This document shows positions 1 to 8,539 of a DNA stretch of 64,000 nucleotides, in pieces. The notes below the pieces were generated by a model, which was not told where the DNA came from, did not search any database, and saw nothing but the letters and a program-made list of their open reading frames with translations. The position numbers were made by a program, and so were the translations under genes. The stretch is taken from the NCBI RefSeq assembly GCF_003534205.1, contig NZ_CP011102.1:2988036-3052035 (forward strand). The letters run 5' to 3'. Origin of the DNA: Listeria weihenstephanensis (GTDB lineage Bacteria > Bacillota > Bacilli > Lactobacillales > Listeriaceae). Numbering within the stretch: position 1 is the stretch's first letter; every line of letters begins with the position of its first letter.

Positions 1-479
1 TTCGGCGTGATATCCTCCGTTTTTATCTGCTTATCCCCTTCAAATTTACGCGCGTAAGGGTTCAAAACATCATGGTTGCCAGGAATAACATAGGTTTGGA
101 CACCCGCTTTCTCGATATCCTCCAATTTCTCCGCCATTTCCTCGTGGCTGACCTTTTCACCATTATTCGTAATGTCACCACTGAGCACCAGAACATCCGG
201 CTTCTGCGCCTTCACATCATCCACAAAAGCATCCGTAATTTCGGTAATGTAATTCTGCTGCTTGCCGTCCCCCGTCGCGAGGTAGGTTTTAAACGCCTTT
301 TTGCCATCAGTGAGGGTGTTCGAGAGATAGTGAATGTCCGTAGCTTGGTAGATAGTGAGTGGTTGATTTGCTGGAATTTTTGGAGATATAGTAGGTTCAG
401 CAGTTTGTTCGGTAGGTTGCGCGCATCCAGTTAACGCAAGGCTCAGTAACGCAATACATGCAAGGGCAGTTTTTTTCAT
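1..479 (-). CDS. Metallophosphoesterase lipoprotein, 3' end beyond the window
   Basis: The reading frame opens with ATG at 479 after an AAAGGAG site (reverse strand, near 488) and runs off the left edge, so about 159 residues are visible. The N-terminus is a lipoprotein signal with lipobox LTGC, so the mature protein should be lipid-anchored on the outer membrane face. A calcineurin-type metallophosphoesterase domain follows: ATDIHYLS (metal-binding D and H), LSGDITNNGE (GD) and PGNHD (GNH). The substrate cannot be told from sequence; Listeria encodes secreted phosphoesterases of this general kind. The C-terminal metal ligands are outside the window. Confidence 0.85.
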   Translation of the reverse strand, partial: MKKTALACIALLSLALTGCAQPTEQTAEPTISPKIPANQPLTIYQATDIHYLSNTLTDGKKAFKTYLATGDGKQQNYITEITDAFVDDVKAQKPDVLVLSGDITNNGEKVSHEEMAEKLEDIEKAGVQTYVIPGNHDVLNPYARKFEGDKQIKTEDITP

Positions 480-596
480 TTGGCGGAGCTCCTTTGTTTA
501 TATATTCACATGATTTAGTATAACATGGATTTTGGAGTTTTGGGGTGGATAAATTGTGACAAAGATTATACTATTTCGCTTGTAACTACATGTCCT

Positions 597-782
597 CTAT
601 TTATTCTCCCGCTTAAAGTAAATAAAATTCATCAGCATTACGCCCAGTACGATGACAATGGCTAGCACGCTAAATGCCGAATGATCTTGCATAAAAGTGA
701 ATACAGATATGACCAGTAATATAAAACAGACTACCGTTGCAAGAATTAAAAACCATTTAGAACCTTTTATAGTCTTCTTCAA
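597..782 (-). CDS. Small two-helix membrane protein
   Basis: A 61-residue protein with two hydrophobic stretches separated by a short polar loop (around QDHSAF) and positive ends (KKTIKGSK at the front, YFKRENK at the back), so probably two membrane helices. I chose the TTG at 782. The GAGGTG ribosome site lies six bases before it, whereas the upstream GTG at 791 overlaps that site and cannot use it. No recognised family. It stands alone between the phosphoesterase lipoprotein gene and a divergent broken peptide gene. Confidence 0.55.
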   Translation of the reverse strand: MKKTIKGSKWFLILATVVCFILLVISVFTFMQDHSAFSVLAIVIVLGVMLMNFIYFKRENK

Positions 783-867
783 AAGTATCACCTCGTAAGA
801 TTATTTGTAATTCTTTCTCTTTCAGTATACAATAAAAATAAGAATAACACAAAAGGAGTGAAAATAT

Positions 868-1080
868 ATGAATAAGATTCTTATAGGGTTGATATCTATT
901 ATGTTACCTTTCTCACCAATTACAACCAATCAAGTAGAAGCTTCTGAAATTCCAAGTACTGCGAATGCACATTAGACACGGACGGCTACACAATCAAGCG
1001 AGTCGGAAATACTATTTGCTGGCATTATTGCTTCTCGAGTATCCTTTGCTAAAAATACTGAAAAACGATTGTTTAGTTAG
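868..1080 (+). pseudogene. Short secreted peptide interrupted by an in-frame TAG
   Basis: An excellent ribosome site (AAAAGGAG at 851-858) precedes ATG 868. The first 35 codons encode a signal-peptide-like stretch (MNKILIGLISIMLPFSPI...) ending at TAG 973-975. The same frame stays open for another 34 codons to TAG 1078-1080, directly before a good terminator. The simplest reading is a secreted peptide of about 69 residues broken by one amber codon; a genuine 35-residue peptide is also possible. I do not recognise the family. Confidence 0.4.
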
Positions 1081-1093
1081 TATAAATTTAATA

Positions 1094-1150
1094 GGCAAAA
1101 TGCGTATTTAATATCTGAAACCAGATTTCGTACGCATTTTGCCCTTTTAA
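1094..1150. terminator. Bidirectional terminator hairpin
   Basis: A perfect 13-bp stem (GGCAAAATGCGTA at 1094-1106 with its complement at 1131-1143) is flanked by A/T runs on both sides. It serves the rightward peptide gene and the leftward HNH gene, which converge here. Confidence 0.8.
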
Positions 1151-1190
1151 AGAATCATTACCTAAGGTCGTTCATTTTGTCACCTTTACT

Positions 1191-2045
1191 TTAAACAATC
1201 CCATAAAAAATTAAAAGTAGTTTCTCATCAATCTTTATCCCATGCTTTAAATAAAGATTTTTTCTTTGATTAAAAAGCTCCACTATCATTCCTTTTTTTT
1301 CAGCTCGCACAGCATAGTGTATCCTACTATGGCAGGTCGGGCAAAGGCAAACAATATTATCAGCAAAATCTATTGAATTTTCATAATAATCCTGTGCTGC
1401 CATAGGTATAAGGTGGTGGGCTTCAACATGAGGATTCCCATTTGTAATATTAGTAAATGTCTCGTGCTCTCGATTAAACTCACATACCCAATTACTTCTT
1501 TTTTTAGCTTCAAAAGCTTCCTTTCGACTTCTAGGATAAGAGTAGATTCCGCTATCCATATTCCTATCAGGTTTTACTTTAGGCCCGTCAGCTAAGTATT
1601 TTGTTTGCTCTTCCCGAATGATATTTTTTTCTCCCTCATAATCATTTAACAAAAAATTCAAGTCCCCATCCTTCAATTCTTCGTTAGTAGTATTTTTATG
1701 TGTTACATATGCCAAGTAACAACTTATTGTGGCGCTATAAAACCGATTAGACTCCTGATTAAAAGCCTTGAATCCCTCAGCATATTTTATTCCTTCTATT
1801 TTCTTTAAAGATTCAAACGAAGACAAATTGCCAAGTCCATCATTATTACTTTCTAGATAAAAAATAATTAACCTGATTAGATACCTAGTGTAAGAACTAG
1901 CCTTACCACTTTTAGTTTTAGCATTTCCTGCTTCAATAGTTAGCACTTCCGCATAATACTTAAAATCGTCTAATACAGCTTGAAATCTTGCTCTTGTTTC
2001 TATAAAAATACCTTCATTAGCTGAAATATCTCTGAAATTATACAA
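1191..2045 (-). CDS. HNH endonuclease next to a restriction-modification pair
   Basis: 284 residues with a C-terminal HNH nuclease fold. Visible residues are a zinc/structure-type Cys in VCEFNREH, the catalytic HHLIPM motif, then NIVCLCPTCHSRIH with the CxxC pair and final His. The first 150 residues are helical and unassigned; they may carry the target-recognition role. Start is TTG 2045 behind GGAG eight bases upstream. The gene is divergent from a cytosine-C5 methyltransferase with about 210 bp between them, so it probably belongs to the same defence island. It could be a second restriction nuclease, a nuclease acting on modified DNA, or an accessory nickase. Its specificity is unknown. 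Confidence 0.75.
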   Translation of the reverse strand: MYNFRDISANEGIFIETRARFQAVLDDFKYYAEVLTIEAGNAKTKSGKASSYTRYLIRLIIFYLESNNDGLGNLSSFESLKKIEGIKYAEGFKAFNQESNRFYSATISCYLAYVTHKNTTNEELKDGDLNFLLNDYEGEKNIIREEQTKYLADGPKVKPDRNMDSGIYSYPRSRKEAFEAKKRSNWVCEFNREHETFTNITNGNPHVEAHHLIPMAAQDYYENSIDFADNIVCLCPTCHSRIHYAVRAEKKGMIVELFNQRKNLYLKHGIKIDEKLLLIFYGIV

Positions 2046-2255
2046 ATATATCGCTCCGCTTCATAAATATGAATATCTTAACTTTATAAAATGCTATGTA
2101 ATTGATTCAAACTATATACTTAGCAAATTAAGATTCATTTGCACAAATACAATTATACATCCTTATCTATAATCGCCCAAATTAAATTACTTACTTGCTA
2201 TTAAGACTTCTCTTCATGTAAAATTAGTATATTACGGTTATAGGAGATAGTGAAC

Positions 2256-3389
2256 ATGAAAAGAAAGTATAAAATGATAGATCTATGTGCAGGTATCGGC
2301 GGTATTCGAAAAGGCTTTGAGCTAACTGGCAGATTTCAAAATGTTCTATCAGGTGAAATAGATAAGTATGCTTGCTTAACCTATGAACATCTATATGGAG
2401 AAGATCCCACTGGCGATATCACAACTGAATCATTTAAAAAAAGAATTGAAGACACACCTTATGATGTCCTGCTAGCAGGATTCCCTTGCCAATCATTTAG
2501 CAGAGCTGGTAAACAAGCTGGTTTCTTAGACAGTACTCGAGGTACGATATTCTTTGATATTGCTGATATTGCCAAACGGACAAATCCTAAAATTATGTTA
2601 CTTGAAAATGTTGATAATTTGTTATCACATAATAAAGGTGATACATTCCGTACTATATTAAATGTACTTGTAAAAGAACTTGGCTATAAAGTCATCGGTG
2701 TTGAAGAGTCCAGTGATGGCAAACTCTTATTTAATACAAAGGATTTTCTCAGGAATTCCAAAAATTTTGGAGTTCCTCAAAATAGACCTCGTGTCTATAT
2801 AATCTGTTTTAAAAGAGACTATTGGACTGATAGAGTAGATCTTCTAACAGAAAAGCTTCCTACTAGCTCTAACAAGAAGTTATATGAAAGTTTACATGAT
2901 GTTTTAGAAATGGGAGCAGATTTAAAATTCTTTCTGTCCTCGGGTTATCTTGAAACTCTTGAAAAGCATAAGAATAGGCATAAAGAAAAGGGCAATGGTT
3001 TCGGTTATCAAATAGTTAATTCCACGGATAATCCCCTGCCAATATCAAATGCACTCCTTGCAACTGGCGGCTCTGGAAAAGAGCGAAATCTAGTAATAGA
3101 CACTTTAAACGAGACTGCTGGAAAAATGGCTTCTTCAAAAAAAACTCCTTTAAACGATAGGGGAGTCCGAGCAATGACTCCCAGAGAATGGGGGAAATTG
3201 CAAGGCTTTATCAATTATGCATTTGTAGATAAAGAAGGCGTTGATCATTTCTCATTTCCTAAAGAAGTTTCAAACACACAACAATATAAACAATTTGGAA
3301 ATGCTGTCACTATTCCAGCTATCGAAGTAATGGCTAATTTCATTATCGACTGTATCGACATACTAGGAGGTAATCAAAATGAAGGGTAA
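2256..3389 (+). CDS. DNA (cytosine-5)-methyltransferase, type II
   Basis: A 377-residue C5 methyltransferase. Conserved motifs run in order: I DLCAGIGGIRKGF (SAM binding), IV GFPCQSFSRAG with the catalytic Cys, VI LLENVDNL, VIII QNRPRVYI and X QFGNAVTIPAIEVM. The region between VIII and X is the target-recognition domain. The ATG at 2256 sits nine bases after AGGAGA and is preferred to the GTG at 2250. Its stop overlaps the next gene by 11 bp, so the two are co-translated. Because the partner is an HpaII-family nuclease, the methylated site is probably CCGG; that is inference from the partner. Confidence 0.93.
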   Translation: MKRKYKMIDLCAGIGGIRKGFELTGRFQNVLSGEIDKYACLTYEHLYGEDPTGDITTESFKKRIEDTPYDVLLAGFPCQSFSRAGKQAGFLDSTRGTIFFDIADIAKRTNPKIMLLENVDNLLSHNKGDTFRTILNVLVKELGYKVIGVEESSDGKLLFNTKDFLRNSKNFGVPQNRPRVYIICFKRDYWTDRVDLLTEKLPTSSNKKLYESLHDVLEMGADLKFFLSSGYLETLEKHKNRHKEKGNGFGYQIVNSTDNPLPISNALLATGGSGKERNLVIDTLNETAGKMASSKKTPLNDRGVRAMTPREWGKLQGFINYAFVDKEGVDHFSFPKEVSNTQQYKQFGNAVTIPAIEVMANFIIDCIDILGGNQNEG

Positions 3390-4449
3390 TAAGGGGGAAT
3401 GGAGCGAACTGTATGTTTTTTTGAAACTGCTTGGAGATGGTAAGCTTTACGCGGCTGATGAAAATATGAAAAAAATTGAAGATATTTTTTATGGGATAAT
3501 AAAGATTATACGTGAAGATAAGCTTCATAATTTAGAATACGTATATGATGGGGAAATTACTATCGTAGATGCAAACACTGATAACACCTTATTAGTACTC
3601 CCTGACACCTACTTTAAATCTGCTGCAACAAAACTACTTCAGGAGATAAAGTTGAATAAAAACTCCTTTGAGATACCCGAAATTTCGCAGTTAGCACAAA
3701 ATATTAGCTACACTAATTTAAAAGCAAATTCTAGCAGTAAAACTGACATTACTCTAATGATTCATGATTACAAAACTGGCTTTCAAACTGAAACAGGGTT
3801 TAGTATTAAATCTCGTTTAGGAAGTCCTGCAACACTACTTAATGCTTCTAGGGCTACAAACTTTGAATATAAAATTAGTAACAAAAAATTATCTAATCAT
3901 GAAGTGATGACTTTCAATAACATTAGTAATTTCAAAGAAAAATTTCAATATCTAAATGAGATTGGCGCAGATATAATGTTTAACCGCGTATGTAGTAAAG
4001 TTTTTGAATACAACCTTAAGTTAGTTGATACAGGTCTACCCGAAGTTATCGCTAGTCTACTGAAAAAATCCTTTTCAAGCTCTAACAGGATTATAACGGA
4101 TCTAACACACCTCATAGCTGAGGAAAATGTATTTAGTATCCCTGAAGATGAGGCTCTTACTTTTTACTCTTATAAAGTAAAAGAGTTGCTAACCAACATC
4201 GCTCTTGGCATGGTGCCCGCTAAAAATTGGAATGGCGTCTACGAAACTACTGGTGGCTATATTATTGTTAAAGAAGATGGAGATGTACTTTGTTATCATG
4301 TATACAATAGAAATGAGTTTAGGGACTATCTATTTCTCAACACTAAACTAGAAGTTGGAAGCACCAATAGACACGAATTCGGTCTTATTGAAGAAATCGA
4401 TGGAGAGCAGTTTTTAAACCTTAACTTACAAATAAGATTTACTCGCTAA
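3379..4449 (+). CDS. HpaII-family type II restriction endonuclease
   Basis: 356 residues beginning MKGNKGEWSELYVFLKLLGDG, the characteristic start of the HpaII restriction endonuclease family (RE_HpaII), whose known member cuts CCGG. The central part KTDITLMIHDYKTGFQTETGFSIKSRLG has the D...E-x-K arrangement expected of a nuclease metal site. ATG 3379 has AGGAGG upstream and overlaps the methyltransferase stop, typical of coupled R-M pairs in which methylase is made first. The length matches a full-size enzyme and I see no frameshift, so the system looks active. Confidence 0.88.
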   Translation: MKGNKGEWSELYVFLKLLGDGKLYAADENMKKIEDIFYGIIKIIREDKLHNLEYVYDGEITIVDANTDNTLLVLPDTYFKSAATKLLQEIKLNKNSFEIPEISQLAQNISYTNLKANSSSKTDITLMIHDYKTGFQTETGFSIKSRLGSPATLLNASRATNFEYKISNKKLSNHEVMTFNNISNFKEKFQYLNEIGADIMFNRVCSKVFEYNLKLVDTGLPEVIASLLKKSFSSSNRIITDLTHLIAEENVFSIPEDEALTFYSYKVKELLTNIALGMVPAKNWNGVYETTGGYIIVKEDGDVLCYHVYNRNEFRDYLFLNTKLEVGSTNRHEFGLIEEIDGEQFLNLNLQIRFTR

Positions 4450-4468
4450 AGTAACTTAACAACATAAT

Positions 4469-4527
4469 AAAGCTGTGTAATTAATCCTTTGATTGTTATA
4501 TCAACTGATTAATTACACGGCTTTTAT
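4469..4527. terminator. Terminator after the R-M operon
   Basis: A long stem (AGCTGTGTAATTAATC near 4471 against GATTAATTACACGGCT near 4507) with one G-U pair, flanked by A- and T-rich tracts. It closes the restriction operon. Confidence 0.7.
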
Positions 4528-4602
4528 GCAATTTACGAAATGGTTACGGATTTAACTGCGCAACACCTTATAAATTTTGTTCAAAAAAGCAAACCCATTC
4601 CA

Positions 4603-5235
4603 CTAGTCTATAAACTGCATATAATCCCGATCCAAAAAAACGTTAGAAATCTCATTCTGTTCCAATAACTTCATCTCATTCAACTTCAATAAATACAACA
4701 AGTACATATTCGTAAATGCATAGAAAAAAGCATCTTCCTTATCTAATGGCATCGATATCTCAACCCTACTCAAATCATGATTTATAAAGTAAAGTTGGAA
4801 TAATTGCTCTCCTATACCTTTTACCATAACACTACGTTGTACCAATTTGTCCTCATCTACAGATAAACAATTTTGACTACCGATCTTCTCCGATGCCAGC
4901 TTTAACTCTTCCATGCCAAATAATGATGTACCTATCTCAAGCTCTTCATTCTCCCTAATAAATGCCCTAACATACTTCTTAGAGTAGTAAGATGACAATC
5001 GATCCATATAAAAATAAGTCCCAGCTTCATCCTCATTTGTGAATCTTTCTATTTCTTTTATAATAGGTTCATTTTGTCTCTCAACTATTATCAAATTCAT
5101 CACCCATTCACTATCTTCCTTCTTTAGTTCATGATAATTACTATAAGCACCAGGCTCTTCTTTGATAATACCGTCTTGATAAGATATCAAACGACCTTCC
5201 TCAGTTAATAGTCTTGCTACTTGCTCTAACTTCAA
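4603..5235 (-). CDS. Putative immunity protein for the adjacent TNT toxin
   Basis: A 210-residue acidic, soluble protein without signal or membrane segments. It begins 15 bp after the stop of the disrupted LXG-TNT toxin gene, which is the standard place for a cognate immunity gene. I chose TTG 5235: AAGGAG is eight bases before it, while the longer GTG at 5244 overlaps that site. I do not recognise the family from motifs, so the immunity role rests on position and acidity. It is intact although the toxin is broken, which would fit selection to keep protection against sister strains. Confidence 0.6.
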   Translation of the reverse strand: MKLEQVARLLTEEGRLISYQDGIIKEEPGAYSNYHELKKEDSEWVMNLIIVERQNEPIIKEIERFTNEDEAGTYFYMDRLSSYYSKKYVRAFIRENEELEIGTSLFGMEELKLASEKIGSQNCLSVDEDKLVQRSVMVKGIGEQLFQLYFINHDLSRVEISMPLDKEDAFFYAFTNMYLLYLLKLNEMKLLEQNEISNVFLDRDYMQFID

Positions 5236-5250
5236 TGGAAACACTCCTTC

Positions 5251-5544
5251 CTAGTCAATTTCACGAATATAATTGTTATCAAGTAAATTTTCAACGGTTG
5301 CGTCTATTAGTTCGCCTTTTTTATTTAATATTTTATTTTCACCAGAAAAGTACTGCGTTCCGCCCCCGACCCTATCAAACCAAGGAGCTGCTTTTCCCGA
5401 ATCTACCACAAACGGTTTTACAATTTTATATCTATAATAATTAGCTTCATCACTGTGTAGAGCAAGTGCTCGCTGTTCATATAAAATACCGTCTGGAGAT
5501 GTAAAATAAGCATTTTCTGGCTCTCCATAGCGATCTATTATTTT
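5251..5544 (-). pseudogene. C-terminal TNT NADase fragment severed by the IS
   Basis: These 97 codons continue the frame of the LXG protein on the far side of the insertion sequence. They hold the heart of a TNT (tuberculosis necrotizing toxin, NAD+ glycohydrolase) domain: IDRYGEPENAYFTSPDG, EQRALAL, KPFVVDSGKAAPWF and GGGTQYF, the last containing the Gln that is catalytic in the family. The fragment ends at TAG 5251-5253. No start codon or ribosome site serves it, so it should not be made. Confidence 0.85.
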
Positions 5545-6978
5545 GGCTCTTTGTCAATTGTTGGGGTGAAATATCGAGGTACAAGCTAGGGAAATAGTGG
5601 CTTGTACCTCTTTTTAGCCTACAGAAATGTCAAAATTTTTGATAAAGTGCTGGGCAAGTATTTTGGCGCGGAACCGTGAAAAGTTTTGATAGCCATAAGA
5701 AGTACGCTTGATGACCTTGGTTCGGTTGTTAATTCCTTCTACGAAACCATTGGACAGATGTGGGTAAATGAAGGCATTGATGATTTCTGTTTCCCAGCGT
5801 CGGAAAGTACCGATAGCTTTTATGAATTCTGGAAGCTGTTTGTCTTGTACGAGTTGATAGAAATCGTGTAAGGATTGACGAACGTCGCGGCGTTCTTGTG
5901 CTTTATTGGCATCAAACCAAGCCTGATAGGCTTCCTTGATGGTGTAGGCGGTTTGTAGATCAGGGTGCAAGCTTAAGTAACGGCGAATGATGCTTTTTTG
6001 CGCTGTATCCAGCTTATGAGATCGCTTGAAAAGGAGTTTTTGTATCCGTTTCCCGTGTTTTCGATCTTTTTCTGAAAAACGCTGTTGGACACGAACGCGG
6101 ACTTTATTCAGCGCCCAATAGATGTAGCGAGAGAAGTGGAAAGAATCGGCAATAATAACTGGTTTGTCAAGAGCTTGTTGCACAGCGTTTTTGAAGGTCG
6201 AGCTCAAATCCATGATAACCATCTCTACCTGATGCCCGCGTTCTCTTAAATAACGTTGAATGGTTTTGGCGCGACGGTTTTCTAAGATATCAATGGGGCG
6301 ACGAGTCATGGGGTCAGCGATAATGAGTTGGAATTTGCCTTTGTCGGTATCTCCCTTGAACTCATCGATAGCGATGACTTTAGGAAGAGCGACGGGAGGC
6401 GTGGAAAAGGCTTCTGTACGCGCGTCGAATAGGCGCATAATTTTAGGTGCGGTGGTTCCAAACGTTCTGGCAGTATAGGTAAAGGAGGGGGCAGAGATAC
6501 TATGGAAAAGGGCTGCTTGATGCCAAGATGTCGAAAAACGCTGATAGCGTGCCACAAGTCCTTGATTTTTTTCATCAAATGATTTTCCGCAGGAACAAGC
6601 ATATCTGCGTTTTCGATAGTGCACATAGACACGTTTTTCTGCGACTTTTAGATGTTGGAAAGTGTGCGTACGATAGTCTTTAATGCGATCTGTCCGTGTT
6701 TTACAAGAGGGGCAGGCATGTTTTTTTCGTTTTAGTTGGATATGAATGTGGCAGATATGATTTTCAATCGAATAATCAAGAAGTTGGATGTTTTTATTTT
6801 CTAAACCGATGAGTTGTATGATAAAATGGTCTGGCATGGTAATATCGCTCCTTTGGATTGGGTTTCGTCACTTTTATCTTAAAGGATTTTGATATTACTG
6901 TGTATTTTTTTGTCTTGAAATGAGAACAAAAAAATGCGGAGGTAGATTATTTTCTACCCCAACATTTATTATAGAACC
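5545..6978 (-). mobile_element. ISL3-family insertion sequence, copy 1
   Basis: A 1434-bp element. The termini begin GGCTCTTTGTCAATTG (right end of the element, at 5545) and GGTTCTATAATAAATG (left end, read from 6978 on the reverse strand), and both run into GTTGGGGT, giving imperfect inverted repeats of about 24 bp. It is bounded by the direct repeat ATTATTTT at 5537-5544 and 6979-6986, an 8-bp target duplication as expected for ISL3. It encodes one transposase. A 1434-bp sister copy lies at 22188-23621 in the opposite orientation. Confidence 0.95.
5614..6837 (-). CDS. ISL3-family transposase (copy 1)
   Basis: A 407-residue transposase. It has an N-terminal zinc-finger region (CPSCKTRTD, then CSCGKSF), a helix-turn-helix part, and a DDE core with VIAIDEFKGD, EMVIMDLSSTF and a C-terminal Glu in NGFVEGINNRTKVIKR. 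Full length and free of stops, so probably functional. It differs at roughly a dozen residues from the copy at 22.3 kb. Transcribed in the same direction as the toxin gene it interrupts. Confidence 0.95.
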   Translation of the reverse strand: MPDHFIIQLIGLENKNIQLLDYSIENHICHIHIQLKRKKHACPSCKTRTDRIKDYRTHTFQHLKVAEKRVYVHYRKRRYACSCGKSFDEKNQGLVARYQRFSTSWHQAALFHSISAPSFTYTARTFGTTAPKIMRLFDARTEAFSTPPVALPKVIAIDEFKGDTDKGKFQLIIADPMTRRPIDILENRRAKTIQRYLRERGHQVEMVIMDLSSTFKNAVQQALDKPVIIADSFHFSRYIYWALNKVRVRVQQRFSEKDRKHGKRIQKLLFKRSHKLDTAQKSIIRRYLSLHPDLQTAYTIKEAYQAWFDANKAQERRDVRQSLHDFYQLVQDKQLPEFIKAIGTFRRWETEIINAFIYPHLSNGFVEGINNRTKVIKRTSYGYQNFSRFRAKILAQHFIKNFDISVG

Positions 6979-8168
6979 ATTATTTTCCCTGGCTCTATCT
7001 TTTTCTTTACTGGAATTCCCTCAAAACCATTATTAGGCGGCCAATTTATCGCACCCGTCTTTTGATCGTAATACTTAGGATTATCATACACCACTTTATT
7101 TCTCAAATACTTCGCTTCGTTTGGTGGATAACCCCAACCGCTCAATTTCGCTCTATCAAGAGCATTTATTTCTGCAAGTGAGGTCCTCGTCCCAAACTTC
7201 GCCGTAAACCTCGCAAGCCCCAACGCCGGCGCTCCATACTGAAATGCCACTGTAGCTCCATCAACCAATCTCATTCCAGCGCTAATCCGCTCGCCAGATA
7301 CGGAATCCACGCCATACACAGCACGATAAAATGCTCCAACTCCCAGTACTTCGCGGAATACCGTCTCATTTTGCCAATAAATCATTTGCTGATTCACGAA
7401 ATTTAGCGTAGCCTCCGTATCCACTTTGCCATCAATCGTCATAAAGCCAGCACTATTACCAGTCGGGATATTTGGCGTTAGTCCGATTTCTTCTATCGCC
7501 TTTATTTTATCATCAATTTCCTGCTGGGTCGCGTACATTTTGACCAAATGCTCGAATGTTGCGGGGGTTAACTTCTCGATGTTGTATGTACCAGTCTTAC
7601 TATTAAACTTCAAATTCTGCTGAATATCACGTACCGCTCTATTAATAAAACGCGACAGCTCGCCCAATTCATAAAAATAGTCCACGTGACTTCGCTCGAA
7701 ATCGAGTAATTTTCTTAGAACGTCCTCTTTTTTATGTGCCTCAAAAATTTGCGTCGCTAAATAGTTCAACTCGGAAGCTTTCTGAGTACCGTTTATCGCG
7801 CTTAGTTCCGCCGTGACATCCCCCATCCGGTTCTCAAATCCGTTAATCTTTTGATCCAGATCGAAAATTCCGTCTGCATCAAGCCTTGCGTTTGGCGACA
7901 TGTCGACTTGACTATGAAAATCTGCGATATAACGTCTAAGCAGGTCTTCACTCAAGTTAAGCGCTTGTTTGATCGATGCGCAGAGTGGTATATACGCTCC
8001 AGCATAATAATCTTTTGAAATCGCGATTGCCTCACCTGAAATTGTAGTATCATTTAAATAGGCAATCACCGCTCGCTTTACTGCATCAATGCGTGGCGTT
8101 ATCTCTTGATTCGTCGCTCGCAATTGATTTGAAAAATGAGTCACTTCTGCAATATCGATTCGGGTCAT
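6969..8168 (-). CDS. LXG-domain polymorphic toxin, N-terminal part truncated by the IS
   Basis: The surviving reading frame has 399 codons, of which the last few (after KIEPGKI) are IS-derived and end at a TAA inside the element. Residues 1-210 are a helical LXG domain (MTRIDIAEVTHFSNQL start), the targeting domain for type VII secretion. A linker follows, then the first part of a TNT toxin domain (GWGYPPNEAKYL, WPPNNGFEGIP). Removing the 1434-bp IS and one 8-bp repeat restores an uninterrupted 491-residue protein ending at 5251. ATG 8168 overlaps the upstream partner gene by four bases. The truncated product lacks the catalytic Gln and should be non-toxic. Confidence 0.9.
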   Translation of the reverse strand: MTRIDIAEVTHFSNQLRATNQEITPRIDAVKRAVIAYLNDTTISGEAIAISKDYYAGAYIPLCASIKQALNLSEDLLRRYIADFHSQVDMSPNARLDADGIFDLDQKINGFENRMGDVTAELSAINGTQKASELNYLATQIFEAHKKEDVLRKLLDFERSHVDYFYELGELSRFINRAVRDIQQNLKFNSKTGTYNIEKLTPATFEHLVKMYATQQEIDDKIKAIEEIGLTPNIPTGNSAGFMTIDGKVDTEATLNFVNQQMIYWQNETVFREVLGVGAFYRAVYGVDSVSGERISAGMRLVDGATVAFQYGAPALGLARFTAKFGTRTSLAEINALDRAKLSGWGYPPNEAKYLRNKVVYDNPKYYDQKTGAINWPPNNGFEGIPVKKKIEPGKIMVL

Positions 8169-8539
8169 CGTTTCAACTCCTTATGTAATACTTGCCGCTG
8201 TTCTTCTATTTCGTATAAACGGTTTTGTATTCCTTGCTTTTCTTCTTGTAAATCATCTCTTGTTTGCTCTAAGGTTTGGCGCAGTTTTCGTAAATTTTGG
8301 TGTCCTGTTTCTGCTGCATCGTCTGCAACGCTTGTACCCAAACTCCCATGCCATACTTCGCGAGCTTGTAGTAGTAATTCCTCTTTTTCACGCTCTATTT
8401 CAAAAATCGTCATTTCCACAGATTCTAATCTTGCTTGTTTCTGCTTTACTTCATACAATTTATCATCATTGATTCTATATTCTTTTTTCAGTTGTTGTAA
8501 TATCTGGTGAATCTGCTCACTTCTCGGCTCTATTCTCAA
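8165..8539 (-). CDS. DUF5082/YwqH-like helical partner of the LXG toxin
   Basis: A 124-residue, highly charged, coiled-coil-rich protein (EIEREKEELLLQAREVWHG... and LEQTRDDLQEEKQG...) with a W-x-G turn (VWHGSLG) typical of WXG100-like hairpins. It corresponds by position and character to YwqH of Bacillus and to the Lap partner proteins of streptococcal LXG toxins. Such partners bind the LXG domain and guide it to the type VII machinery. Translationally coupled on both sides by 4-bp ATGA overlaps. Confidence 0.75.
   Translation of the reverse strand: MRIEPRSEQIHQILQQLKKEYRINDDKLYEVKQKQARLESVEMTIFEIEREKEELLLQAREVWHGSLGTSVADDAAETGHQNLRKLRQTLEQTRDDLQEEKQGIQNRLYEIEEQRQVLHKELKR

Noticed and set aside
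2250-2255. GTG start two codons upstream for the methyltransferase
   Set aside because: Only three bases from AGGAGA; ATG 2256 has normal spacing.
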